Source: Cytobacillus firmus DS1
GTDB lineage: Bacteria > Bacillota > Bacilli > Bacillales > Cytobacillaceae
Assembly (NCBI RefSeq): GCF_000565285.1
Contig: NZ_APVL01000001.1
Coordinates: 62,001 to 126,000 of the forward strand
Length of the DNA: 64,000 bases
Direction of reading: 5' to 3'
Both the position numbers and the translations under genes were made by a program. Each line of letters begins with the position of its first letter. Position 1 is the first letter of the stretch. The notes under the pieces are model-generated. The model saw only the letters and a program-made list of their open reading frames with translations. It searched no databases and was not told the DNA's origin. This document shows positions 16,655 through 25,218 of the stretch, in pieces.

Positions 16655-17659
16655 TTATTTATCCTGTGCAAGTTCTTTTCTATTGGGAGCAAGCGGCGGC
16701 TGTTCTAACCACTTGTTCTTCACCATAATACCGAACCATTTTCTGGTGATTCCCAATGATTTCAGGATTGCTTTTTCATAAGCTAAGGCCAGATCTGTAC
16801 GCATGGATCCGGCCAGGCCAGTCCCGTAATATACTTGTGCAGTTTGAGCCAGAAAACCCATATGATACAACATTAATTTATCGGAGAATGGAGAGTCCTT
16901 TGACGCTGTAATCTCTGATTCCCACGACATTGGGACTGGCAAGTTATCTTTGTGCAATATTTCTGAAAGGTTCTGCAGGCTTTCATCGGCGGCTTTCTCC
17001 AGCTCCTCAAAAAACTTTCTAATATCTTTCGATTCTGTGACTTGACTGAATCCGATGGAAAGAGCTTTTGCCATAACCCCCTTTTTAATGTTAAGAGAAA
17101 TACTGATTAGTTCTGTAGAAGATAAAACTCGGCCTTTACCGAAGAATCCATCCATAAAATCTGTTGATGTAATAATTTCAGGGGTCTCGTTAGGATAAAA
17201 ATAGGGATCTCTTTGGAAAACGCCTTTTTTCAGCAGCAGTTCAATGGTTAAATCGTACATATTTTTTGCATCATCCACACATGAATTGTAAAACTCCCTT
17301 AAGTCCTTTCTGATCGAAACACTTAAAGCGGTTGTATGTCCCACTAAACCATGTATAGTCATAATATGTAAGTAATTTAAGCAGAATGTGTCAGAAAACA
17401 ATCTCTCTGCATTTTTATTGAGGTCGGACTCTGTAAATCCAATAGGCACTGGAAAACCATCCTTCTCAATGAAGGAAACAAGCTGCTTCTTTTGCTTTTC
17501 CCATGTCTTAATGGCTATTTCAAAAATTTGTTTTGTTTCGCCGTCTTCTATAATAGAAATCATATGCTTATTTACGATTTCGGTCATTGTTCCGTTTACA
17601 TACTCCCCCCATAGTGTTCCTATTTCGGAAGATGTAAGCTTTATATTATCATTTTCCAA
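16655..17659 (-). CDS. DUF3231 family protein (copy 2)
   Basis: This 334-residue helical protein is the same length as the copy at 6728-7732 and shares its motifs (SSEIGTLWGEYVNGT against VSEIGTLWQTYQEKT near the start, PFSDKLMLYHMGFL, KNKWLEQPPLAPNR at the end). It too consists of two related halves, with FPVPIGFTESDLN in the first and LPVPMSWESEITAS in the second. The TTG start at 17659 follows GAGGTGAGAAC. The role is unknown. The two copies are diverged, so the duplication is old or the genes were acquired separately. Confidence 0.85.
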   Translation of the reverse strand: MENDNIKLTSSEIGTLWGEYVNGTMTEIVNKHMISIIEDGETKQIFEIAIKTWEKQKKQLVSFIEKDGFPVPIGFTESDLNKNAERLFSDTFCLNYLHIMTIHGLVGHTTALSVSIRKDLREFYNSCVDDAKNMYDLTIELLLKKGVFQRDPYFYPNETPEIITSTDFMDGFFGKGRVLSSTELISISLNIKKGVMAKALSIGFSQVTESKDIRKFFEELEKAADESLQNLSEILHKDNLPVPMSWESEITASKDSPFSDKLMLYHMGFLAQTAQVYYGTGLAGSMRTDLALAYEKAILKSLGITRKWFGIMVKNKWLEQPPLAPNRKELAQDK

Positions 17660-17772
17660 TTGTTCTCACCTCTTCAGTATTTTTTACTAATACAGAATGA
17701 TGTATGCAGTTTTTTTGCTATACCACTTGTTCTTGGTGCTTACTTCCAAGATTGATATGGCTCATTTGTTGG

Positions 17773-17823
17773 GCAACTTTAAAGTTGCTCGTGTTTACAA
17801 GTAACTGTACGGTTGCTTATAAT
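17773..17823 (+). promoter_or_regulatory. Promoter and twin operators of the ArsR-family gene
   Basis: A consensus promoter (TTTACA 17794-17799, 18-bp spacer, TATAAT 17818-17823) is flanked and overlapped by two dyads. The first is the perfect palindrome GCAACTTTAAAGTTGC (17773-17788). The second is GTAACTGTACGGTTGC (17801-17816), which fills the spacer. Their centres are 28 bp apart. The ATG of the regulator begins 7 nt after the -10 box, so transcription probably starts at or beside the start codon. Confidence 0.7.
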
Positions 17824-17829
17824 CAAAAT

Positions 17830-18108
17830 ATGAATTGGGACAAAGACGCTATATTTAAAGCACTTGGTGATTCGACTCGGCGGCTTATATTGGACGAACT
17901 GTCCGAACGCAAAGAGATGACGCTGTATGAACTGACGGCTCGTCTCATTATGAAGCACGGCCTGTCCATTTCGCGGCAGGCAATAGCTAAGCATCTTTCT
18001 GTATTGGAAGATGCACAGCTCATTAAATCCGAACGAAAGGGAAAATATCGGGTAATTATTTTTAATAACCAGCCACTAAAAAATCTGCTGAAAGGATGGC
18101 TAGAGTAA
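17830..18108 (+). CDS. ArsR-family winged-helix transcriptional regulator
   Basis: This 92-residue winged-helix protein begins WDKDAIFKALGDSTRRLILDEL, the signature N-terminus of ArsR/SmtB-type regulators. The recognition helix region SISRQAIAKHLSVLEDAQLI is followed by the wing RKGKYRVIIFN. There are no cysteines or histidine clusters for metal sensing, so it may sense something else. No Shine-Dalgarno precedes the ATG, and the -10 box ends only 6 nt upstream, pointing to a leaderless mRNA. A VOC gene follows 86 bp later and is probably its target. Confidence 0.88.
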   Translation: MNWDKDAIFKALGDSTRRLILDELSERKEMTLYELTARLIMKHGLSISRQAIAKHLSVLEDAQLIKSERKGKYRVIIFNNQPLKNLLKGWLE

Positions 18109-18194
18109 TTTACTAAAAGCGGAATAGGGATTCTAACAGAGGTATGTGCCGGCTTTGCTGGCAGTCCGCTGTAAATATCAAAGGAGGAAAAAAT

Positions 18195-18581
18195 ATGTTG
18201 AAAGTTATTGTAACCAGTATCTTCGTCCAGGACCAGGATAAGGCATTAAAATTTTATACAGAAACACTGGGGTTTGTTAAAAAGCATGACATACCAGTCG
18301 GGGAGCACAGGTGGATCGCCCTTGTTTCACCTGAAGATCAAGGCGGTACGGAGCTATTGCTGGAACCTAATGTACATCCGGCTGCTAAAGAATATCAAAG
18401 GAAGATTTTTGCAGACGGAATTCCGGCCACAATGTTTGGCGTTGCTGATGTTCACGAAGAATATAACCGATTATTAACCCACGGAGTGAAGTTTACTATT
18501 GAGCCGACAGTAATGGGTGATGTCACATTGGCTGTCTTCGATGATACATGCGGCAATCTTATTCAAATAGCGCAGAAATAG
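18195..18581 (+). CDS. VOC family protein (extradiol dioxygenase/glyoxalase fold)
   Basis: This 128-residue protein opens VIVTSIFVQDQDKALKFYTETLGF and has the second module GVADVHEEYNRLLTHGVKF, ending VFDDTCGNLIQIAQ. This is a classic VOC fold of the PhnB/glyoxalase-like subgroup. AAGGAGGAAAAAAT before the ATG is an excellent ribosome binding site. It follows an ArsR-type regulator in the same orientation, a pairing I know from many Bacillus genomes. No catalytic activity can be named. Confidence 0.88.
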   Translation: MLKVIVTSIFVQDQDKALKFYTETLGFVKKHDIPVGEHRWIALVSPEDQGGTELLLEPNVHPAAKEYQRKIFADGIPATMFGVADVHEEYNRLLTHGVKFTIEPTVMGDVTLAVFDDTCGNLIQIAQK

Positions 18582-18617
18582 CTTTATAAAGTAAAAGAAA
18601 TTTTAGGGCGGTGAAGA

Positions 18618-19163
18618 ATGGATAGTCAGCTGAAATTGGAATTTCAAAAATCAAAATCAGGCGATAAAGATGAGCGTTATGAAGCATATCAGCACATTTT
18701 AAAGGCTACTGACCAAGAAGTTGATTGGGCATATGAAGTATGGGATCAGCTACTAGAGGACTTAACTCATAAGGATAACCATCAACGCTCCCGTGCAGTG
18801 CAATACTTAGCTAACCTGGCTAAAAGCGACCCGGAGATGAGAATAATGAGGGACTTCCCTAAGCTGTGGGAGGTAACCAAAGATGAAAAGTTTGTTACAG
18901 CCAGACATAGCCTTCAATCTATATGGAAAGTCGGGATTTCCGGTACACCCCAAAAAGAAATGGTCATGGAAGTAATGGCTGAACGTTTTAATAATGGAAC
19001 AGATGAAAAAAATTACACGTTAATCCGTAATGACATCCTTCAAAATATGAAAAATTTATATGATCATCTGAATGATGAGGCTATCAAACAAACAGCTTTA
19101 GATTTGATAGATAGTGTTGAGGACAAAAAATACAAGAAAAAGTACATGGATATATGGAAATAG
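18618..19163 (+). CDS. Helical-repeat (HEAT-like) protein of unknown function
   Basis: This 181-residue, highly charged, all-helical soluble protein has paired amphipathic helices (EAYQHILKATDQEVDWAYEVW, DLTHKDNHQRSRAVQYLANLAKS, RHSLQSIWKVG, NDEAIKQTALDLIDSVEDKK). The pattern suggests HEAT/ARM-like repeats and is reminiscent of DNA alkylation repeat or PBS-lyase scaffolds, but no catalytic residue can be assigned. It follows the VOC gene by 36 bp and may be co-transcribed. Confidence 0.7.
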   Translation: MDSQLKLEFQKSKSGDKDERYEAYQHILKATDQEVDWAYEVWDQLLEDLTHKDNHQRSRAVQYLANLAKSDPEMRIMRDFPKLWEVTKDEKFVTARHSLQSIWKVGISGTPQKEMVMEVMAERFNNGTDEKNYTLIRNDILQNMKNLYDHLNDEAIKQTALDLIDSVEDKKYKKKYMDIWK

Positions 19164-19171
19164 CTCAAATT

Positions 19172-19200
19172 GCTGAAGATTAAGGTCTTCAGCTTCTTCT
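19172..19200 (+). terminator. Terminator after the HEAT-like gene
   Basis: GCTGAAGA (19172-19179) pairs with TCTTCAGC (19186-19193) and is followed by TTCTTCT. Confidence 0.7.
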
Positions 19201-19359
19201 CATGATGTTGGGTAATAAATACTCAGACAGAATAGAACACATTATTGCAAGATAATGGATGATTGAGGGACGAACGTTGTGATTCTGATTTCAACACACG
19301 AATAATGTCATTTCCTCCCGAATTCTTTTATGTAAAAAGAGATTGGGGAGGATTTTTTA

Positions 19360-20160
19360 ATGTTAAAGAGATCTAGAAACATGCTGATGGCCCTCGTGGC
19401 TGTGGTTCTCATGCTGGCTGCTCCTTCGTTTACAGAAGCGGCGCTCGGGGATCGGACACTTGCCAATGGATCATCAGGGTCAGATGTCGCCGAATTGCAG
19501 GATTACCTGATGACAAAAGGGGTATTCCCATACCATACATCGACAGGATACTATGGTTCTATCACAGTGGAAGCAGTTAAGGATTTTCAGCGTAAGCGCA
19601 ATCTGAAGGTTGATGGAATTGCAGGGCCGCAGACAAGCCACGCACTAAAAGTGCTTAGATACGGGGACATTGGGAAGCAAGTCATCCAAGTTCAATATCA
19701 GTTGAAGCAAACAGGTCACTACAAATCTAATTTAGATGGTATTTATGGAAATGGTACAGTGAGCGCCGTCAAAAGCTTTCAAAACCAGCAGGGACTGACG
19801 GCAGACGGCATTGCCGGACCAATGACGAGAGCAGCGCTCGATCGAAAGGCGAAGCGCGGCACAGCGGCAGGTAAAACATTGACTGTGGAAAGCACAGCAT
19901 ATACCGCGAGTTGTGATGGCTGTTCAGGGGTAACCAGGATGGGACTTGATTTAAAGAAATATCCTGATGCAAAAGTGATTGCGGTTGATCCCAGTGTCAT
20001 TCCGCTTGGCTCCATCGTTAAAGTGGAAGGCTATGGAACTGCAATAGCAGCAGACATAGGCGGCGGCATCAATGGCAATTCAATCGATGTGTTCATTCCT
20101 AGCCAGGGCGATGCCCTTGAGTGGGGGAGAAAAAGCGTACGTGTGGAAGTGATCGAATAG
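19360..20160 (+). CDS. Secreted cell-wall protein with two peptidoglycan-binding domains and a 3D domain
   Basis: This 266-residue protein has a signal peptide (about 1-27, cleaved near TEAA). Two PG_binding_1 repeats follow, at about 33-90 and 98-155; both contain DGIAGP(Q/M)T and GYYGSITVEAVKDFQ / GIYGNGTVSAVKSFQ. The C-terminal 3D domain (about 165-266) has AYTASCDGC, VIAVDPSVIPLGS, ADIGGGINGNSIDVF and the final KSVRVEVIE. The three aspartates of the 3D (Sps/MltA-like) fold are in place. It is likely a cell-wall-bound muramidase or hydrolase related to YocH or YuiC of B. subtilis. Confidence 0.92.
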   Translation: MLKRSRNMLMALVAVVLMLAAPSFTEAALGDRTLANGSSGSDVAELQDYLMTKGVFPYHTSTGYYGSITVEAVKDFQRKRNLKVDGIAGPQTSHALKVLRYGDIGKQVIQVQYQLKQTGHYKSNLDGIYGNGTVSAVKSFQNQQGLTADGIAGPMTRAALDRKAKRGTAAGKTLTVESTAYTASCDGCSGVTRMGLDLKKYPDAKVIAVDPSVIPLGSIVKVEGYGTAIAADIGGGINGNSIDVFIPSQGDALEWGRKSVRVEVIE

Positions 20161-20166
20161 GTATGG

Positions 20167-20206
20167 GCTGGCCTGCACTAATATTAGTGCAGGCCAGCTT
20201 TTATTG
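20167..20206 (+). terminator. Terminator after the 3D-domain gene
   Basis: Arms GCTGGCCTGCACTAAT and ATTAGTGCAGGCCAGC (20167-20198) form a perfect palindrome followed by TTTTATTGTTTT. Confidence 0.92.
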
Positions 20207-20400
20207 TTTTAGAAAACTCTAAGCAATGGGCCTGGTTAAGAGGAAATTCTTTATCATACCTATTAAATTTGCAGAGTTTATGGATTTCAATAGATTGTTA
20301 TACTTTTTGTAAGTTTATTTGGTTAAGTGAAGTTCATCACTTTTGTATATTCTTGCTGTTATTATGCTCTCTATATATACGAAAAGGGGAGGAACATTCC

Positions 20401-21507
20401 ATGATTAAGTTTAAAGTGATATTTAATGTATTTTTATTGTTAGGCGTGATACTGGCTGGATGCAGCTCGGGAAGTAATGCTGTTGATGACAAAGAAAGTG
20501 AACCGAAATCTGTTTCCGGTGATGTTCAGCAAACGGAAGGCAATAAAGAAGAGGCTGAAGGAAAAACGGAGGTCCAATATTATTACACCGCTAACGAAGA
20601 AGGCAGCATCTCAAAAATTGATGCAGCTGACAATTCAATTGTAACGACAATAGAGGTAGAAGGTTCCGCTCACAATGTGCAGGTTTCACCAGATGGAAAA
20701 TTAATCGGGGCTACGGTTGTGCCGGGTATGGAAGGACATGGGGGAGGCCATGGCGGCCACGGAGAAGTGAGTGCAAAAGCAGTTTTTTACAGTGTTGAAA
20801 GCGATGAACTGATTCAGAAGGTCGAAGTTGGCAATCATCCTGCCCACATTGTTTTTACGGAGGATGGGAAGTACGCTGTTGTAACAAACAACGAAGACAA
20901 TACTGCATCTGTCATTGATATGGATAGCTTCAATGTGACAGATACAGTTGAGACAGGCAAAGGGCCGCATGGATTCAGGATTTCATCAGATAGCAAAAGA
21001 GCTTACATTGCCAACATGGGTGAAGATACAGTCAGTGTTATTAATCTTGAAACCATGAAGGAAGAAAAGCGGATCAAAGTGGGAATAGCTCCTGTCACTA
21101 CGGGTGTTACTTCTGATGGAAAAACACTTGTCGCTTCATTAAATGGAGAAAATGCGCTCGCTGTGGTTGATCTGGCTACTGATAGGGTTGAAAAAATTCC
21201 AGTGGGGACTGGTCCTGCACAAGTATATATCGATGAGAAAGATCAGTTTGCCTATGTAGCCAACCAGGGAACAGAAGAAGCTCCATCAAGCAGTGTTACC
21301 GTTATAGATCTTGCTTTAAAGAAAGCGATAGCTGAAATTGAAACCGGAAAAGGCTCGCATGGCGTGGTAACAAGTCCGGACAACAAGAGGGTATATGTAA
21401 CGAATATGTTTGAGAATACGGTCAGTATCATCGATAAAGAACAGAATAAGGTCATTGATACAATTGAAGTAAAAGGAGTGCCGAATGGAATAAGCATTAC
21501 AGATTAG
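20401..21507 (+). CDS. YVTN-family beta-propeller lipoprotein
   Basis: This 368-residue lipoprotein has a lipobox LAGC near residue 21, a charged linker (about 25-60) and then seven-blade propeller repeats. Typical blade signatures are VVTNNEDNTASVIDMDS, AYIANMGEDTVSVINLET and VYVTNMFENTVSIIDKE. A histidine/glycine insert, GMEGHGGGHGGHGE (about 103-116), could bind a metal such as copper or zinc. The ATG at 20401 follows AAAAGGGGAGGAAC. It stands just before a redox/sulfur island, and a role as an extracytoplasmic metal or electron-transfer protein is possible but unproven. Confidence 0.88.
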   Translation: MIKFKVIFNVFLLLGVILAGCSSGSNAVDDKESEPKSVSGDVQQTEGNKEEAEGKTEVQYYYTANEEGSISKIDAADNSIVTTIEVEGSAHNVQVSPDGKLIGATVVPGMEGHGGGHGGHGEVSAKAVFYSVESDELIQKVEVGNHPAHIVFTEDGKYAVVTNNEDNTASVIDMDSFNVTDTVETGKGPHGFRISSDSKRAYIANMGEDTVSVINLETMKEEKRIKVGIAPVTTGVTSDGKTLVASLNGENALAVVDLATDRVEKIPVGTGPAQVYIDEKDQFAYVANQGTEEAPSSSVTVIDLALKKAIAEIETGKGSHGVVTSPDNKRVYVTNMFENTVSIIDKEQNKVIDTIEVKGVPNGISITD

Positions 21508-21613
21508 ATTGATATCAATGAAGAAAACCGCTTGAGGATTACAGGAATCTCGATTCGGAAGGTACACACCCATTCGTTTTCAGTGCTTGCCCCAATAAAT
21601 AGACTAAGGGGGC

Positions 21614-21650
21614 AGGCACCTGATTTTATTTTCTTTGAAGGTGCCTTTGG
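21614..21650 (+). terminator. Possible terminator after the YVTN gene
   Basis: AGGCACCT (21614-21621) pairs with AGGTGCCT (21639-21646) across a 17-nt loop, with only a short T tract. A second hairpin (GGCAGAC / GTCTGCC, 21718-21739) follows and may serve the converging minus-strand operon. Confidence 0.4.
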
Positions 21651-21744
21651 TCAATTTTGAGATATTTCATCGTATGTACCTTCATTTATGCGATGAGAGA
21701 TGATATTAAAGTGCAGCGGCAGACACCTTTTTGTCTGCCTAACC

Positions 21745-22338
21745 TTATTCAATGTCCTTCGTCAAGCTTTCCATTATGCCTTCATCCATCGGGCCGACAA
21801 TTTTCTTTGTGATGACGCCCTTTGTATCGAGGATATAGCTTGTTGGAATAGTAAATGCTTGATATTGCGGGCCGATCATGCCATCTTCATCGAGGGGGAT
21901 AGAAAAGGTAAGTCCGTAATCCTTAACGAATTTTTCGATATCTTTCCGGCCGTTGTCAATATTTGTGAGATTGACTGCTACCACTTCAATGCCATCTCCT
22001 TTATGCTTTTCGTAGAAATTTTGCATATGTGGCATTTCGGCCTTGCAGGGCGGACACCAGGTTGCCCAGAAGTTGAGGATGACCTTCTTCCCTTGAAGAT
22101 CTGATAGTTTCATTGTTTTGCCATCGAGAGTAGTTAGTTCAAAATCTGGAGCAGGCTTTCCTTCCTCAACCTGAGTAAGGTCTGACCCAGGTATATTCTC
22201 GGTTTCGATCGACTCCTCTTTGTTTTCCACAGCAGCATTGCTTATGCTTTCTTTATCCGCAGATGGTTTCCATAGATTGACGAATACAATCGCCAGGGCC
22301 AATAGAATTATGGCTATCGATAACAAATTTTTATTCAA
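21745..22338 (-). CDS. ResA/TlpA-like membrane-anchored thiol-disulfide oxidoreductase
   Basis: This 197-residue protein has one N-terminal membrane anchor (about 4-22), an acidic linker and a thioredoxin fold with the active site FWATWCPPCKAEMP (about residue 89-102). The cis-proline region reads FTIPTSYILDTKG, and GKPAPDFELTTLDGK is the standard TlpA/ResA/AhpC-like opening. It faces the cell exterior and would reduce disulfides using electrons from the CcdA protein encoded nearby. It is last in a minus-strand run with the membrane protein and OsmC genes, 14 bp after its neighbour. Confidence 0.93.
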   Translation of the reverse strand: MNKNLLSIAIILLALAIVFVNLWKPSADKESISNAAVENKEESIETENIPGSDLTQVEEGKPAPDFELTTLDGKTMKLSDLQGKKVILNFWATWCPPCKAEMPHMQNFYEKHKGDGIEVVAVNLTNIDNGRKDIEKFVKDYGLTFSIPLDEDGMIGPQYQAFTIPTSYILDTKGVITKKIVGPMDEGIMESLTKDIE

Positions 22339-22352
22339 CCTTTTACACCGCC

Positions 22353-22976
22353 TTAAGTAGTTAGTTTGCAGCTAAGATTTCTGCGATCCCGGATAGACAG
22401 GATGTATACGATAAATGCCAGCCAGCCGAATGTCAGTATCTCAAGGGACAGGATCGGCTGAAAGAAACTGATAATAAGCAGCTCGAAAAGGAAAACGATG
22501 GTGAATGCCTGGATTGAGAAGCTTTCGTTTTTCTTTTTAAGAAAAGAAGCATAGCTGATCAGCAGAAGCATACTTGCTGTGGCAGCAATCAGGTTTATTT
22601 CCAGTGCATATTTGGTGCTTTCAAAACTAATGAAAAAAAGAGGAAATACCTTAAAAGCATCGCGATAGACTGTCTGGTGCGTCTTTCCTGCAATATAAAT
22701 CAGATAAACGGAAAGCGATATAAGAGCAAGGAGATGCCCTTTTGAGCTTCCGTTAAAATAAACAATAGACAGCGGCATCTCTATGGCCATCTTAAAGTGA
22801 AACAGAATATAGCTTAGCTTCCACACCAGAAAGTAAAGAAAAAAGCTGTTCCAGTACCAATCCTGAAGCTTTCTTCCCGAGACGAATCTGTACAAAAGTG
22901 ATGTCATAAAAAGGGACAGCAGAACAGCCAGCCAAACAGCGGGAATCGTCAGGCTCCCGATATTAAAATAACTCAA
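22353..22976 (-). CDS. Polytopic membrane protein, weakly Lgt-like
   Basis: This 207-residue hydrophobic protein has about six or seven helices. Its opening FNIGSLTIPAVWLAVLLSLF recalls prolipoprotein diacylglyceryl transferase, but I do not see the Lgt catalytic histidine/arginine motifs, so the resemblance may be superficial. It overlaps the upstream osmC gene by 4 bp (ATGA-type coupling) and is followed after 14 bp by the ResA-like gene. It may be a membrane partner in thiol redox transfer or a divergent Lgt-family protein. Confidence 0.7.
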   Translation of the reverse strand: MSYFNIGSLTIPAVWLAVLLSLFMTSLLYRFVSGRKLQDWYWNSFFLYFLVWKLSYILFHFKMAIEMPLSIVYFNGSSKGHLLALISLSVYLIYIAGKTHQTVYRDAFKVFPLFFISFESTKYALEINLIAATASMLLLISYASFLKKKNESFSIQAFTIVFLFELLIISFFQPILSLEILTFGWLAFIVYILSIRDRRNLSCKLTT

Positions 22977-23368
22977 TCAGAATCACCCGTGAATGTAACC
23001 TCATAGCTTATGTCGATAGAGCCGATCACAGATTGGATCATTCCGCAATTTTTCACAGTGAGCTCTGCCACTTTTGCGGCCTGTACTTTGGAAAGAGCTT
23101 GGTCTGCATGAACCTCAGCTAAAATGGTAAGCGTATTTATCCGATTGGCTTCTTCAGGATTTCTGGAGACAGAAACTTCCGCTTCAATCTTCTTAACTCC
23201 CAGCCTCTTCTTTTGAAGGATATTCCAAAGAACTGTGCCGCTGCATCCAGCCAAGGATGACACAAAGAGTTCCATTGGGCGATAGCCAGCCTTGTCATTT
23301 GGAGAAACAGGCAGCTTTCCGTAGCCTAATTCACCTGTAATGTTTTTATCATTTATTGTAAATTTCAT
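22973..23368 (-). CDS. OsmC/Ohr family peroxidase-like protein
   Basis: This 131-residue OsmC fold protein has both catalytic cysteines: one in ELFVSSLAGCSGTVLWNIL (about Cys42) and the other in AELTVKNCGMIQSVIGSI (about Cys108). They reduce organic hydroperoxides or persulfides in the family. The start follows GGGGTGAAGAA. A pair of TTAAG repeats 41-56 bp upstream looks like a response-regulator site. Its setting among ResA, CcdA and sulfurtransferase genes favours a role with reactive sulfur or thiol stress. Confidence 0.92.
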   Translation of the reverse strand: MKFTINDKNITGELGYGKLPVSPNDKAGYRPMELFVSSLAGCSGTVLWNILQKKRLGVKKIEAEVSVSRNPEEANRINTLTILAEVHADQALSKVQAAKVAELTVKNCGMIQSVIGSIDISYEVTFTGDSD

Positions 23369-23408
23369 TTCTTCACCCCTTTTCTGTCATTAGTATGAAA
23401 GGGTTTTA

Positions 23409-23424
23409 TTAAGATTTGATTAAG
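23409..23424 (-). promoter_or_regulatory. 11-bp-period direct repeat upstream of osmC
   Basis: Read on the minus strand, CTTAAT-N5-CTTAAT forms a direct repeat with 11-bp spacing, the usual layout for OmpR/PhoB-type response regulators. The same arrangement occurs upstream of ccdA. Confidence 0.55.
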
Positions 23425-23432
23425 AAAAGCAG

Positions 23433-24506
23433 CTAATTTTTAGAAGCCGCCCTATCTGCCGGAAGGCTAATGTTAAAAGTATGGCGGATTCCATCTGTCT
23501 GCAAAGAAATCCGCCCCTTATGTGCTGCCACAATACTTTTGGAAATGGCTAATCCTAATCCAGCTCCGGTTACTTTTGTACTCCTTGATTCCTCAAGTCG
23601 ATAAAACCTTTCAAAAATCAGGTCTTTTTTTTGAGGATCAATGTACTGCCCTGTGTGGGAAATAGTAATGGAATAGAAATGATCGGAGAGGGCGGCATTT
23701 ATAGCCAGTTCGGTCCCTGCATTGTAATCAAGTGCATTTTGAAGAATATTAGTAAAAACCTGTTTAAGGCCGTCTTTATTTCCCATTACCATTGAAGGCT
23801 CAATCCGGACCTCCTGGAGATCAAACGTTTCGTCCAGTTTTAACCGAAAGGCACTAAGTGATTCTTTTAAAATCGTGTCAATGGATAAAGGCTCGAATGG
23901 TTTTTCTGTGAAATATGTGCCGCTGCTCCATGTGTTGAGCTCTGTTATTAGTTCCACGATGCCGGTGATCCGCCGGGACTCCTCAAGCAGTGAGCTGAAT
24001 AATTCAGGATCACCCTCGATGACTCCGGATTGAAGGGCTTCAAGATAGCCATTGATATTGGTTAAGGGAGTGCGGAGCTCGTGGGCGATATCACGGAGCA
24101 TTTCTTCCCGTTTTTCCTGAAAAGATACAAGGGAGGCCGTCATGGCATTAAAGTTTTCGGTCAGTTCCTTTAATTCTCCCGAAGAAGGCACGGCCAGTTC
24201 TTCAGGAGCCTTGCCTTCCATCACTTCCTTGGCAGCCCGGGACAGATTCTTAATGGGATGGACCAATTTACGGGCAGTAAAATAGTGGAATAAGCCGGCG
24301 ATGGCAAATGCAGCAATACTAACCCTCCAGAGAAATCCGTTCAAGGTAACAACCAGATCCTGTCCGGTGACATCTTCTGAGTTGACAAGGAAGCATGCGT
24401 AATCCTTTACTGAAAAACCAGCCAGGAGGATCACAAGAAAAATGACCAGGCTATTCAGGGCAACGAGGCGCGATAACAGATTGGAAAATTTTTTATAGAC
24501 CCACAA
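23433..24506 (-). CDS. Sensor histidine kinase (HAMP-HisKA-HATPase)
   Basis: This 357-residue protein has two membrane helices (about 15-32 and 58-77) enclosing a very short loop of about 25 residues with one cysteine (about Cys39). A HAMP linker follows, then HisKA with the phosphorylated His in RDIAHELRTPLTNING (about His143), then an HATPase domain with N-box VFTNILQNALDYN and G2 box TGAGLGLAISKS. The small loop suggests intramembrane or redox sensing rather than ligand binding. The GTG start overlaps the response regulator gene by 14 bp. Confidence 0.93.
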   Translation of the reverse strand: MWVYKKFSNLLSRLVALNSLVIFLVILLAGFSVKDYACFLVNSEDVTGQDLVVTLNGFLWRVSIAAFAIAGLFHYFTARKLVHPIKNLSRAAKEVMEGKAPEELAVPSSGELKELTENFNAMTASLVSFQEKREEMLRDIAHELRTPLTNINGYLEALQSGVIEGDPELFSSLLEESRRITGIVELITELNTWSSGTYFTEKPFEPLSIDTILKESLSAFRLKLDETFDLQEVRIEPSMVMGNKDGLKQVFTNILQNALDYNAGTELAINAALSDHFYSITISHTGQYIDPQKKDLIFERFYRLEESRSTKVTGAGLGLAISKSIVAAHKGRISLQTDGIRHTFNISLPADRAASKN

Positions 24507-25191
24507 ATTTATACCCCATTCCCCTTACCGTCTGAATATAGTCTTTTGGTGTTTTTTGCTTGATTTTTTCCCGGAGATGCTTGATATGCACATCGATTGT
24601 CCGTTCAGACACTGCCTTCTGGTTATGTTCATAAATGCAATTTAGAATTTGTTCTCTCGATAAAACTTGACCCGGGTGCTGCATAAACATATGCAGCAGT
24701 TTAAATTCAAATTGTGTCAGCTCAAGAGGGTCTCCATTAATGAGGGCTTCTCCTTTTGCCGGTTTGAGAGTAAATCCGGTAAAGCTTAATTTCCCGCACC
24801 TGCTTGAGGTTCTTCTTAGGACTGCTTCGATGCGCACCATCAGTTCAGCGGGGCTGAAAGGTTTGACGACATAATCGTCTGCACCCAGTTTGAAGCCCTG
24901 AATGCGGTTTTTTTCAGATGCTTTGGCAGTAAGCATAATGATTGGCATCATGCTTTTCAGATCTTCCCGCACCCAGCGGCAAATTTCCTCACCGCTGACT
25001 TTAGGAAGCATCAGATCCAGAATTAAAATGCAGGGATCAAATAGATCAATTTTCTTCATGGCTTCACGGCCATCCGCCGCTTCCATTACTTCATAACCTT
25101 CTTTTTGCAGGTAGATATTCACGAGGTTGCGGATTTTGGCATCATCCTCTACCACCAATACTGTTTTTCCAATAAGGTGCTGATCTGGCAA
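24493..25191 (-). CDS. OmpR/PhoB-family response regulator
   Basis: This regulator of about 232 residues has a receiver domain with acidic pocket VEDD, phospho-acceptor Asp in LILDLMLPKVSG (about Asp59) and Lys in DYVVKPFSPAEL. The C-terminal winged helix has LTQFEFKLLHMFMQHPGQVLSREQ and the recognition helix SERTIDVHIKHLREKI. The TTG at 25191 is favoured because AAAGG overlaps the alternative ATG at 25200 and would sit too close to it. It lies between ccdA (28 bp upstream) and the kinase, so it likely controls this island, including its own operon. Confidence 0.93.
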   Translation of the reverse strand: MPDQHLIGKTVLVVEDDAKIRNLVNIYLQKEGYEVMEAADGREAMKKIDLFDPCILILDLMLPKVSGEEICRWVREDLKSMMPIIMLTAKASEKNRIQGFKLGADDYVVKPFSPAELMVRIEAVLRRTSSRCGKLSFTGFTLKPAKGEALINGDPLELTQFEFKLLHMFMQHPGQVLSREQILNCIYEHNQKAVSERTIDVHIKHLREKIKQKTPKDYIQTVRGMGYKFVGL

Positions 25192-25218
25192 AATAATCAT
25201 CCTTTATTATTTATCGCT

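Noticed and set aside
21700-22104. Plus-strand open frame of 134 codons opposite the ResA-like gene
   Set aside because: Lies antisense to a clear thioredoxin-fold gene; composition is that of a shadow frame.
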